This document shows positions 52,016 through 60,094 of a DNA stretch of 64,000 bases, in pieces. The position numbers were made by a program, and so were the translations under genes. The notes under the pieces were generated by a model. It did no database searches. It saw nothing but the letters and a program-made list of their open reading frames with translations, and was not told where the DNA came from. Source of the DNA: UBA6054 sp963975575 (GTDB lineage Bacteria; Planctomycetota; Phycisphaerae; Phycisphaerales; UBA1924); assembly GCA_963975575.1 (NCBI GenBank), contig CAXBHL010000001.1:1625074-1689073 (forward strand). The letters run 5' to 3'. Position 1 is the stretch's first letter; every line of letters begins with the position of its first letter.

Positions 52016-53466
52016 GACAGCCCGCGGTCGCCATCTCGTTCATCCTCGCAGCGGCCGCCGCGGGCAGCGTCGGCACGGGGGTGTGGACCGACCCCGCGGG
52101 GGACGCGGTGATCCGACGCACCGATGCGGGTAACGACGGCGCGCTCGGGCCGGGTTTCTCGCCGATCGACCTGCTCGGGGTGCGTCTGCGCGGCTGGCAG
52201 TCCCCCACCGCTCCGACCGACCCGTACAACGGATCGGAGGTCACCGGCCCGGCCGATCTGTTCCGCATGGACGTGGAACTGGCGGGGGTGGTCTGCCCGC
52301 CCGGGCCGCTGGGGCTGGGCGGCTTCGCGTACGACCCATACCGGTTCGGAGAGCGACCCCTGTTCGGCTACATCGAACTCGACGTCGACGACCAGAAGAA
52401 CTCGGGCGGCGAGTTCATGCCGCTGGCGCAGAACCGCTACCTGGCCAACGTGGGCCGGTTCGGCCTCAGTCCGCTCGGTTCGATCTCGGACCGGATTGTC
52501 CGCGACGCCGGGGACGTGGACTCGAACATCTACACCGGACCCCAGTTCGAGCGCACCGGCGGCGAGTTCGCCCTGGCGATGTGCGGCTGCTTCGCCCCGG
52601 TCGTCGTGAGCGAGTCAGGGGACATGGACGGCGTGTTCGACGCCGGCGAGACCTGGATCGTTCGAGGCCGGTTCTTCGAGCGGTTCCAGGCCTTCGAGCC
52701 CGAGAGCGCCCTCTTCGGCGGCTCGGACTTCGGCCTGTGGGACCCGGTGGTCGACCTGCGTTTCTCCCACGACATCAACGACGACGTGACCACCGTCACG
52801 CTGGTCTACGCCATCACGAACCAGGGCGCTGGTTCGCTCGCCGGCCAGGCCGCCCAGCCGCTGGACTTCAGCCTGCTCAACCAGACATCGATGTTCGAGG
52901 CGATCGACGACCTCATCGAAGGGGCGGAGTTCGTCAACGGCCCGCTGGAGGAGCTGACCGACCCGTGGCGCGGACGCGATCTGGAAGACTACCAACGCCC
53001 GCGTGAGTGGTTCGTCCACGCGCTCATCGGCACGGCCTACGCCGTGCCAGAACCGGGTGCCCTGTTCGTCTGGACCGATACCGGCTTCGACGAGACCTTC
53101 GGCGATCTCGACGACGACGATTTGGTCACCGAGACCGACGCGGGCCTGATCGTCGCGGCCATCGAGAACGAGGACGCCCTGGACGGCACGATCGACGGGC
53201 GCGTGGTCATTCCCGCCTTCGGCCCTACCTTTGACCTGCGCGACCTCAACGGCGACGGCGTGATCGACCTGCAGGACCGCTGGCTGATCGCCTGCCCCGC
53301 CGACATCGCGGCCCCCTTCGGCACGCTCAACATCTTCGACATCGTGCACTTCATCGATCTCTACAACCAGCAGAGCCAGCTCGCGAACCTGTTCGACGAC
53401 GGCCGGTTCAACATCTTTGATATCATTGAGTTCATCAATCTCTACAACGCCGGCTGCCCGTTATGA
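52012..53466 (+). CDS. Secreted protein of unknown function with GC-type dockerin
   Basis: A 484-residue exported protein with a signal peptide (1 to about 20). Its main part is a beta-rich domain I do not recognise (residues about 25-350: VWTDPAGDAVIRRTDAGNDG at the start, FGYIELDVDDQKNSGGEFMP in the middle). A calcium-binding-like DLNGDGVIDLQDRW and the C-terminal dockerin-like pair (LNIFDIVHFIDLYNQQ..., FNIFDIIEFINLYNAGCPL) follow. The ATG overlaps the regulator stop (ATGA), so it is translationally coupled to a two-component system, which suggests it is an output or a sensed surface component. Confidence 0.75.
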   Translation: MRQPAVAISFILAAAAAGSVGTGVWTDPAGDAVIRRTDAGNDGALGPGFSPIDLLGVRLRGWQSPTAPTDPYNGSEVTGPADLFRMDVELAGVVCPPGPLGLGGFAYDPYRFGERPLFGYIELDVDDQKNSGGEFMPLAQNRYLANVGRFGLSPLGSISDRIVRDAGDVDSNIYTGPQFERTGGEFALAMCGCFAPVVVSESGDMDGVFDAGETWIVRGRFFERFQAFEPESALFGGSDFGLWDPVVDLRFSHDINDDVTTVTLVYAITNQGAGSLAGQAAQPLDFSLLNQTSMFEAIDDLIEGAEFVNGPLEELTDPWRGRDLEDYQRPREWFVHALIGTAYAVPEPGALFVWTDTGFDETFGDLDDDDLVTETDAGLIVAAIENEDALDGTIDGRVVIPAFGPTFDLRDLNGDGVIDLQDRWLIACPADIAAPFGTLNIFDIVHFIDLYNQQSQLANLFDDGRFNIFDIIEFINLYNAGCPL

Positions 53467-53514
53467 TCGAGGCGCGCACAGGCCAAGCCGAGCTTCCAGC
53501 TCAGTGCCGGCCGG

Positions 53515-55878
53515 TCAGAGGTCGGGGCACCCGGTCGCGAAGGAATCGAGCACCATCACGAGGTCAAAGTAGTTGATGAGGCCGTTGCCGTCCAGGTCGC
53601 CGCGGAGGTTTCCGTCGTGCAGATGCTGGATCCAGGTCGCGATATCGAACCAGTCCATTCGACCGTTGGGGTCGAGATCGCCCGGGCAAGGGGCACCGGT
53701 TGTGGCGAAATGAACGATCACTCTGGTCCGGGTGGACTGAACGACGTCCAATACGCCGTCCAGATTAATGTCTGCGAAGGTCGGAATGATGTCATCGGTG
53801 CGGGCGAGCAGCCGGTCTACAACCTTGGGCAGCCCGTCCCGCCCCGTGCCGATCACCTCGATGAACTCTTCGTCCACCGCGATGACCTCTGGCCTTCCGT
53901 CCCCGTTGAGATCGATCACCCGGACCGCCTCGGGACTTCCGTAGGCGCCCGCCGACTGACTCACCGGCGAGAATCCGCGGCCGGGAAGCGCATGAACGAT
54001 CTGAATCTGAGTACTGGAAGTAGGCGTTGAGTTACCAAAGAAGACCAGGTCGTCGAGTCCGTCGCCGTTCAGGTCGCCGGTGCCGATGATCCGATCGAGG
54101 GTGTGGGGCCACCCGGACGCGGGGACGCGCGAGCGTGCCGTCTCGACGGGAACGCCGATCGCGCGGCCGTGGAGCCTCAATACGTCGGTGCCCACAAACA
54201 CCGCGATGTCGTCGAATCCGTCGCCGTCGAAGTCTCCGCAGCCGAGGGACTGGACCACTTCCGGCATGGGGATCGCGTTTGCGGGGCCCAACCCAACGCC
54301 GGGCGTGCCGAACATGACTTCGAACTGGTTGGGCAACTCTCCCGCGAGGACGAGGTCGTCGGCGCCGTCGGCGTTGATGTCCAGTTTCTGCCACGAACGC
54401 ACGCGGTAGAATGTGCTCGGAACGTTCAGTTTCGTGAAGAACGCGCCCGGTCCTGTCGCGAGCCGGTACGACACCGTCGCCGTTCCGTTCCCGGTAGCGG
54501 GCGTGTTCCAGACGAAGTCCTCGAGGCCGTCACCGTTCAGGTCGGCGAACAGATACGAATCGCCGCGGGCTTCGAGCAGCGGATCGATCGCGTCCGTGCC
54601 CACCACGCCGTCGCCGTCGGGCGTGAAGGTGACCGAACGCAGCTTCGTCAGTTGCTCGTCGTTAATCAAAAGCACCGGCGGTCCTTCGGCGGACCATGGC
54701 GCAAGAAACGTATCGCGGATCAGGACAAACCCCGTGGCGTGGCGGTACGTGGTCTTCTCGAAGCGCGCCCCGTCGTTCCTGTACAGATGAAAGGAACTCA
54801 CGGTGGAAACGAAAATGTCCTTGAGTCCATCGCCCGTCAGGTCCCGCGCGGGCGAGATGTCAGCCCTCGTCGAGCCGAGCCACTTCGGGCTCGTGAATCG
54901 GGAAGCCGGATCGTCGATATCGCCGAACATCAGCACCGGACCATCGGATCGCGAGAGCACCGCGTCGAGCACGCCGTCCGCATCCAGATCGTCGAAAAAT
55001 CCGGTGGTCTCACCAGAGGTCGAAGGGATCGAGACAGGGCTGCGCAGGACGAATCCGCCCGTCGTGTTCTCCGCAAGCCGGATCTGCGACGCTTGCATGA
55101 TGAGCATGTCCTTGTCGCCGTCACCCTCGAAATCGCGGAAATCGAGCAACCGGATCCCGTTGCCCGCCGGGACGCTCTGCCGCACGGTGAACTGGCCACC
55201 GGGCCCCTGCATCGAGATCACAACCGCCGGCGTGTTCGGGGTTGACTGCGAGTAGATGACAAGCTGATCCGGTCCGTTGTCCTCCTTCCCTGTCGCAAGA
55301 CCGGTGCCGGACAACGGGAAGTCCGCGGTGATCGGCTGGGGAAACGCGTACCTGCCCGCTCCGAGGCCCCGGTAGAGCACCGGGCCGGCGTCGCTCGCCG
55401 TGGCGAGGTCGACGATGCCGTCCCCATCAAAATCCCCGGCAGCGAAGCCTTCGGTTTCGATGGGGGTGGCCATCGGGCTCTGCGGGGCGTGCAGGAACGA
55501 ACCATTCTCGGTCTGAAGCAAAACAAAGAGCGCAGTGACCGGGAAGCCGTTGAGCAGGATCAGGTCGTCCAGGCCGTCCCCGTTGAGGTCCTCCGCCACG
55601 ATGCGTCGTTGCCAGGTCGAGGTGATGGGAATCGATTGATTGCTGGCGTAGTCGCCGCCGTCCGAACGGTGGTACACACGCAGGAGGTCGCCTTCGAACA
55701 GCACGACCCCGATCTGGCCAGCCCGTCCGATGTTAATGATCACCCCGCCGGACGCCGGGTCCACAGTCAGGCCGAACTCGTGATTAAATCCCGGATAGCC
55801 CGGATCGGCCGCGCGGACACCGACGCTCGGCACGGCCAGAATGAACGCCGCGGCGGCGGAAGAAACGATTCGGTTCAT
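53515..55878 (-). CDS. Secreted FG-GAP/VCBS repeat protein with dockerin, paralogue A
   Basis: A 787-residue exported protein. A signal peptide (MNRIVSSAAAAFILAVPSVG...) precedes about a dozen FG-GAP-like repeats (DLNGDGLDDLILLNGFPVTA, DFDGDGIVDLATASDAGPVL and others). The C-terminal dockerin-like pair is DLDPNGRMDWFDIATWIQHL, then DLDGNGLINYFDLVMVLDSF, ending GCPDL. The ATG at 55878 overlaps the upstream paralogue stop by 4 nt, so both are made from one mRNA. Confidence 0.83.
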   Translation of the reverse strand: MNRIVSSAAAAFILAVPSVGVRAADPGYPGFNHEFGLTVDPASGGVIINIGRAGQIGVVLFEGDLLRVYHRSDGGDYASNQSIPITSTWQRRIVAEDLNGDGLDDLILLNGFPVTALFVLLQTENGSFLHAPQSPMATPIETEGFAAGDFDGDGIVDLATASDAGPVLYRGLGAGRYAFPQPITADFPLSGTGLATGKEDNGPDQLVIYSQSTPNTPAVVISMQGPGGQFTVRQSVPAGNGIRLLDFRDFEGDGDKDMLIMQASQIRLAENTTGGFVLRSPVSIPSTSGETTGFFDDLDADGVLDAVLSRSDGPVLMFGDIDDPASRFTSPKWLGSTRADISPARDLTGDGLKDIFVSTVSSFHLYRNDGARFEKTTYRHATGFVLIRDTFLAPWSAEGPPVLLINDEQLTKLRSVTFTPDGDGVVGTDAIDPLLEARGDSYLFADLNGDGLEDFVWNTPATGNGTATVSYRLATGPGAFFTKLNVPSTFYRVRSWQKLDINADGADDLVLAGELPNQFEVMFGTPGVGLGPANAIPMPEVVQSLGCGDFDGDGFDDIAVFVGTDVLRLHGRAIGVPVETARSRVPASGWPHTLDRIIGTGDLNGDGLDDLVFFGNSTPTSSTQIQIVHALPGRGFSPVSQSAGAYGSPEAVRVIDLNGDGRPEVIAVDEEFIEVIGTGRDGLPKVVDRLLARTDDIIPTFADINLDGVLDVVQSTRTRVIVHFATTGAPCPGDLDPNGRMDWFDIATWIQHLHDGNLRGDLDGNGLINYFDLVMVLDSFATGCPDL

Positions 55879-58208
55879 TCGTCGCACCCCTGGTTGAACG
55901 CGGCGATGAACGCCGCGAGATCGAAGAAGTTGAGCACGCCGTCGCGGGTCATGTCTGCGAATCGATTGCCGTCTCTCAGGTCGGTGAGAAACAGAGCGAT
56001 GTCATAAAAGTTGAGCGTGCCGTCGATGGTGTAGTCAGCGAGGCACCGGTCCACGCCCGGATTGAGGTAGACAACGGAGCGGGCCTGCGATGAACGGACG
56101 ATGTCGAGGTCGCCGTCATCATCGATGTCGTGAAGCAGGCCCAGCCCGCCCACACCCTGGACCAAAGCACGGACCGCCAGCGTACGGGTCGCGGTAGGAC
56201 CAAGGATCGCGCAGCCGTTCGGCGCGAAGAAGACGAGATCCGGGTAGGTATCGCCGTCGAGATCTCCTGCTCTGAGGTAGAGTCTTCCGTTGGTCCCGAA
56301 CCCTTGGAAGAGTGCGATCTCGGTGAAGGGTCCGTAGGACCGGAATCCGTTACTCATCGAGTACGCCAGTCCGTTCTGGGTGGGCACCACGAAATCGACG
56401 ATGCCGTCCCCGTTGAAATCGACTGCCGGATACACACGGTCGCCGGATCCCCTGATCCGCGTCGGGCTGTCGATCTCCCGCACGTCGGGCGTCGGATCAC
56501 TGAGGACGCTGTAGATAGTTTGGATAGGATCGAATCCATTCGGGAAACGAACCAGATCGATATGCCCGTCCCCGTCCATATCCCTGAACTCGCTTGTGGC
56601 GTTCCGATAGGGAATGGTCACCCGGACCTCCGGCCCAAGATTTCCGCTGGGATGCCCTTCCCAGATCAAAATCGCGTCGTACGAAATCCGTACGATATCG
56701 TTGATACCGTCTCCGTTCGTATCGAACACCGCCGGCAACGAGCTATCGAACCCGATCTCGCGGCTGACCTGCACGCCGTAGCCGCCGTCACCATCGCCGA
56801 GGGCCCAGAAAAGATAGTTGGATCGACCACTGCCGATCGGATCGCCTTCACCCAACAGGTCCGAGACGCCATCGCCGTTGATATCTTCAAAGCGGACCAG
56901 CGAAGCATCATCCAATCGGACGCGCGGATCAGGCTCCACCGCGAATCTTGCTTGGTCCCCAACCTCCTGAACTCTCAGCGAGACCGGCGTTCTGCCGTCT
57001 ACGCCGGTCGAGAACACGCCCGGTGCAAGCGGGTCGTCCGGATGGAACGGTTCCAGCCAAACCTCGCCGGCGGGTGATTGGTCGTTTACAAGGGCAGTGG
57101 TTGCAAAACGCTTTCCATCGCCAAGCGTCAGGTAAAACGAAGAGGTGCTCCGGCTAGAAAGGTCGTTCAGGCCGTCGCCGTCGACGTCCATGACCTGGTC
57201 CCACGCGGTCGCAGTGGCTTCTGCCTGGGTCTCCAATGGAACGGTTCCGGCATCCGTCTCGCATCCGTAGAAAATCCGCGAACTCGCGAGGAAGTCGGCG
57301 CGGCCGTCCCCGTCGACGTCGGCCACGGCGAAGCCCGCGAACAGGTTCGGGCCAAACGTGCCCGAAGCAGAGACCACCAGCGCCGACTGTTCCAGAACCA
57401 GCGTGCTGATCTTGACCGACGAAGATTGCTGGTCCGCGACCAGAATCTCCTGCACGCCCTGACCACGGAGGTCACCGACGTGCACGAACTCAGGAGTGAT
57501 CGTGAGCGCCGGCGAGGTCAGCAGGCTCGGCGTGCCGCCCGCGAACGAGTAGCAGAGCACGCGGTTGCCCGCCAGCACGATGATCTCGTCCCCCGGGACA
57601 GAGTCGAACGGCGCTACGCGCATGTTCCGCCAGATGAGATTGTCCGACAACTCGAGCCAGGTCCCGTAGATCCAGGGAGCGGTCGCAAGAAACACGTTGA
57701 GCCGACCCGAACTCGCGAACGCGACGTCGACAAGGCCATCCCCGTTGAAGTCACCCGCCGCCGCGCTCGTATTCCCGCTGGTCACCGGGGACACCACCGT
57801 GGCGGCAATCTCGAATGAACCGTCATGCTGCAGGATGACAACGGCCTGGTGCGGCGACTCGGTCATCAGCACCAGATCGTGGTCGCCGTCCGAGTCAAGG
57901 TCCGCGATGGACCAAGAATCGATCCGGGTCGCGTTGAGATCGAAGTACTGCCCGGCCGTCACCGCCAGATCGGCCCCGAGCCAGCCGAACTGAATGATGT
58001 CCGAGTGGTTCTCAAATGCGAAACACGCCAAGCCGGAGTCCGTGCCGGCGCGAAGCCACGCACCGCGGGTATGTTGGTTGGCGAAAGGGATATCGACGAA
58101 GGCGGGAAACGGCGAATACCCGTCACCCGCCGCGCTCGCGACTTTGGTGACAACCGCTACCGTCCCGACACACAAGGTCACAATCATGCAGGCGCGTCTT
58201 ACATCCAT
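55875..58208 (-). CDS. Secreted FG-GAP/VCBS repeat protein with dockerin, paralogue B
   Basis: A 777-residue exported protein with the same architecture and nearly the same length as the downstream gene. A signal peptide (1 to about 27) precedes a long FG-GAP repeat region (DLDSDGDHDLVLMTESPHQA, DFNGDGLVDVAFASSGRLNV). The dockerin-like pair is DYTIDGTLNFYDIALFLTDL, then MTRDGVLNFFDLAAFIAAFN, ending GCDE instead of GCP. AAAAGG lies 7-8 nt before the ATG. It is the first gene of the two-gene unit and probably arose with paralogue A by tandem duplication. Confidence 0.83.
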   Translation of the reverse strand: MDVRRACMIVTLCVGTVAVVTKVASAAGDGYSPFPAFVDIPFANQHTRGAWLRAGTDSGLACFAFENHSDIIQFGWLGADLAVTAGQYFDLNATRIDSWSIADLDSDGDHDLVLMTESPHQAVVILQHDGSFEIAATVVSPVTSGNTSAAAGDFNGDGLVDVAFASSGRLNVFLATAPWIYGTWLELSDNLIWRNMRVAPFDSVPGDEIIVLAGNRVLCYSFAGGTPSLLTSPALTITPEFVHVGDLRGQGVQEILVADQQSSSVKISTLVLEQSALVVSASGTFGPNLFAGFAVADVDGDGRADFLASSRIFYGCETDAGTVPLETQAEATATAWDQVMDVDGDGLNDLSSRSTSSFYLTLGDGKRFATTALVNDQSPAGEVWLEPFHPDDPLAPGVFSTGVDGRTPVSLRVQEVGDQARFAVEPDPRVRLDDASLVRFEDINGDGVSDLLGEGDPIGSGRSNYLFWALGDGDGGYGVQVSREIGFDSSLPAVFDTNGDGINDIVRISYDAILIWEGHPSGNLGPEVRVTIPYRNATSEFRDMDGDGHIDLVRFPNGFDPIQTIYSVLSDPTPDVREIDSPTRIRGSGDRVYPAVDFNGDGIVDFVVPTQNGLAYSMSNGFRSYGPFTEIALFQGFGTNGRLYLRAGDLDGDTYPDLVFFAPNGCAILGPTATRTLAVRALVQGVGGLGLLHDIDDDGDLDIVRSSQARSVVYLNPGVDRCLADYTIDGTLNFYDIALFLTDLRDGNRFADMTRDGVLNFFDLAAFIAAFNQGCDE

Positions 58209-58482
58209 CAGTCACCTTTTCGGAGTGTTATGTCCAGAGTTCCCCCAAGGATCGGTGGGGTAGATTAGCAATCCCGGCGTTCCCTGAGAAGCAAAATACT
58301 GGACGAGCGAACAAAGTCCGTGAGCCAGACCGGATCAACGAACGAGGGTCCCCGGTCACACGACCGATCCGCAAGCCCCCCTCCCGCACTTGAGCCGACG
58401 CCCTCCCGAAACCACTGCGGCAGATTCAGCCACCAGAGACGAGGCTTGAGGCCCCACCCCGCCCCACCCCCTCCGCCCGGCA

Positions 58483-58488
58483 TAAACT
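58483..58488 (+). promoter_or_regulatory. -10 box of the NifU-like gene, leaderless arrangement
   Basis: TAAACT followed by 6 nt and the ATG at 58495. No Shine-Dalgarno precedes the ATG. Confidence 0.5.
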
Positions 58489-58494
58489 CCCCCG

Positions 58495-58749
58495 ATGGCA
58501 GCCTCCCAGCAAACCAAGCACCCTCTGTGGGACCAGGTCGCGTTCGTGATCGAGCGGATCCGGCCGGCGGTCCAGGCCGACGGCGGGGACATCGAATTGG
58601 TCGAGGTCACCCAGGCCAACGCGGTCCGTATCCGCATGCACGGGGCGTGCGTGGGCTGCCCCTCGGCCTCCATGACCCTGCGGATGGGCATCGAACGCAA
58701 CCTCCAGGACCGCGTGCCCGGGATCACCGCGGTCGAGGCCGTGGAGTAA
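58495..58749 (+). CDS. NifU C-terminal-domain (Nfu) iron-sulfur scaffold protein
   Basis: An 84-residue protein with the full NFU domain: IERIRPAVQADGGDIELVEV, then the metal-binding GACVGCPSASMTLRMGIERN with the CxxC cysteines. It would carry or transfer Fe-S clusters to client enzymes. It has no N-terminal IscU or A-type domain, so it is the short Nfu form. It stands alone; csrA follows 260 nt later from its own promoter. Confidence 0.9.
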   Translation: MAASQQTKHPLWDQVAFVIERIRPAVQADGGDIELVEVTQANAVRIRMHGACVGCPSASMTLRMGIERNLQDRVPGITAVEAVE

Positions 58750-58922
58750 CCGACAGGCTCCTGTGCCGACAAGCATGCGTCATGGCCGGGACTCAATCGT
58801 TCCCGCTTTGCGGAGCGGTCGATCCGCTTTTTGACCCCGGGAGGGCGACCCGCTGCGGGGATCGAGTAATCGGACCTACGGCGCAATTCCTGCCACCACA
58901 CCGGGTTGCGACGAAACGGCGC

Positions 58923-58951
58923 TTGGATCGGACCGCCCCGCACCGTATACT
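58923..58951 (+). promoter_or_regulatory. Sigma-70-type promoter of csrA
   Basis: TTGGAT (58923-58928), exactly 17 nt, TATACT (58946-58951). This is the best housekeeping promoter in the window. It gives csrA a leader of about 50 nt with an AGGGAG ribosome site. Confidence 0.75.
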
Positions 58952-59008
58952 GCGCCGAGCGGCTGAGGATCGGCCCCCATATTCGATCGCGGCGGCAGGG
59001 AGCAAGCG

Positions 59009-59242
59009 ATGCTGGTGATCACCCGGAGAGAAGGCGAAGAAGTAGTCATCGGCGACCCCCGCAATCCCATCGGGATCGTGCGGATCGCTTCGGTCAAGGG
59101 CGAGCGGGTCCGCGTGGCCTTCGACTTCCCCCGGGACGTCGAGATCCACCGGCGCGAGATCGCCGAGCAGATCGTGGCCGAACCGGCCGCCGACGCCCCG
59201 CCGGCCGTGATCGGATCGATCAAGCCGGCCGCGTCGCTCTGA
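59009..59242 (+). CDS. csrA: CsrA, RNA-binding translational regulator
   Basis: A 77-residue CsrA. The first strand MLVITRREGEEVVIG keeps the RNA-contact arginines, and FPRDVEIHRREIAEQI keeps the conserved Arg of the last strand. Dimers bind GGA motifs in mRNA leaders. It has a short PRNP insertion after the first hairpin and an alanine/proline-rich tail. Its own AGGGAG site is a GGA motif, so autoregulation is possible. Confidence 0.93.
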   Translation: MLVITRREGEEVVIGDPRNPIGIVRIASVKGERVRVAFDFPRDVEIHRREIAEQIVAEPAADAPPAVIGSIKPAASL

Positions 59243-59351
59243 CGTCACGCGCGAAACCTCACCGCCGAAGCCCGCGCGTTCCAGCGAAACTTTTCGTCCT
59301 GACGCAGCCCGGTGATGCGTGTTCGGGTACAATCCCCACACACCAAAGGAA

Positions 59352-59390
59352 AACGCCAGCCAAGAGGGAAGGCTGGCGTTCTTCTTTTTT
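59352..59390. terminator. Rho-independent terminator between csrA and ndk
   Basis: AACGCCAGCC, a 9-nt loop, GGCTGGCGTT, then CTTCTTTTTT on the plus strand. The minus strand reads GGCGTTTTCC after the same stem, so it may also stop ndk transcripts. Confidence 0.85.
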
Positions 59391-59426
59391 GGGCCGCGCG
59401 TCCATCGGGCCGCGTTGGTGCCGGGC

Positions 59427-59897
59427 TTACTCCGGCGAGCCGCCGGCCATGTCGTACACCCAGGTGTTCATCGCCCGGTCGTAGTCCAGAACCTCGCCCT
59501 TGGCGAAGAACAGGCCGAGCTCCCGCTCGGCGGCCTCGGGGCTGTCCGAGCCGTGGATCAGGTTGAAGCTGTTCGACACGCCGAAGTCGCCGCGGATGGT
59601 GCCCGGCTCGGCCTTGCTGCCGAAGGTCGCGCCCATCATCTTGCGGGCCACGGTGATGGCGCCCACGCCGCGGACGGCCAGCACGACCACAGGGCTGGAG
59701 GTCATGAATCCGACCAGACCCTTGTAGAAGGGCTTGGACTGGTGGGCCTCGTAGTGCTTGGCCGCCAGCTCGGGCGAGATCTTCATCAGCTTCATGCCGA
59801 CGATCTGCAGGCCCTTTTCCTCAAAGCGGGTGAGGATCTTGCCGGAAAGCCCGCGCTGGACGGCGTCGGGCTTGAAGATGATCAGGGTGGTTTCCAT
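59427..59897 (-). CDS. ndk: Nucleoside diphosphate kinase
   Basis: A 156-residue enzyme that balances nucleoside triphosphates by phosphate transfer through a His intermediate. TLIIFKPDAVQRGLSGKIL is the start, GTIRGDFGVSNSFNLIHGSD contains the active His, and ERELGLFF follows. It is slightly longer than the usual 140-150 residues at the C-terminus. GAGGAAC lies before the ATG. Convergent with csrA. Confidence 0.96.
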   Translation of the reverse strand: METTLIIFKPDAVQRGLSGKILTRFEEKGLQIVGMKLMKISPELAAKHYEAHQSKPFYKGLVGFMTSSPVVVLAVRGVGAITVARKMMGATFGSKAEPGTIRGDFGVSNSFNLIHGSDSPEAAERELGLFFAKGEVLDYDRAMNTWVYDMAGGSPE

Positions 59898-60094
59898 CGG
59901 GACGTTCCTCGTTGCTCGGTGTGGTTAGGGGCCGCAAGCCTAGGCGCGGACACCCCCGACGTCAGCCCCGATCCGGGCTCGCCCGCCCCACGCCGGGACC
60001 CCTCTTCCGCCCGTTCCGCGGGCGAATCCGGGCGATCCCCGCTATCCTTCCCCTTCTCGCCCGGAACACCACCACCACGCCAAGGAGGGCTTGG

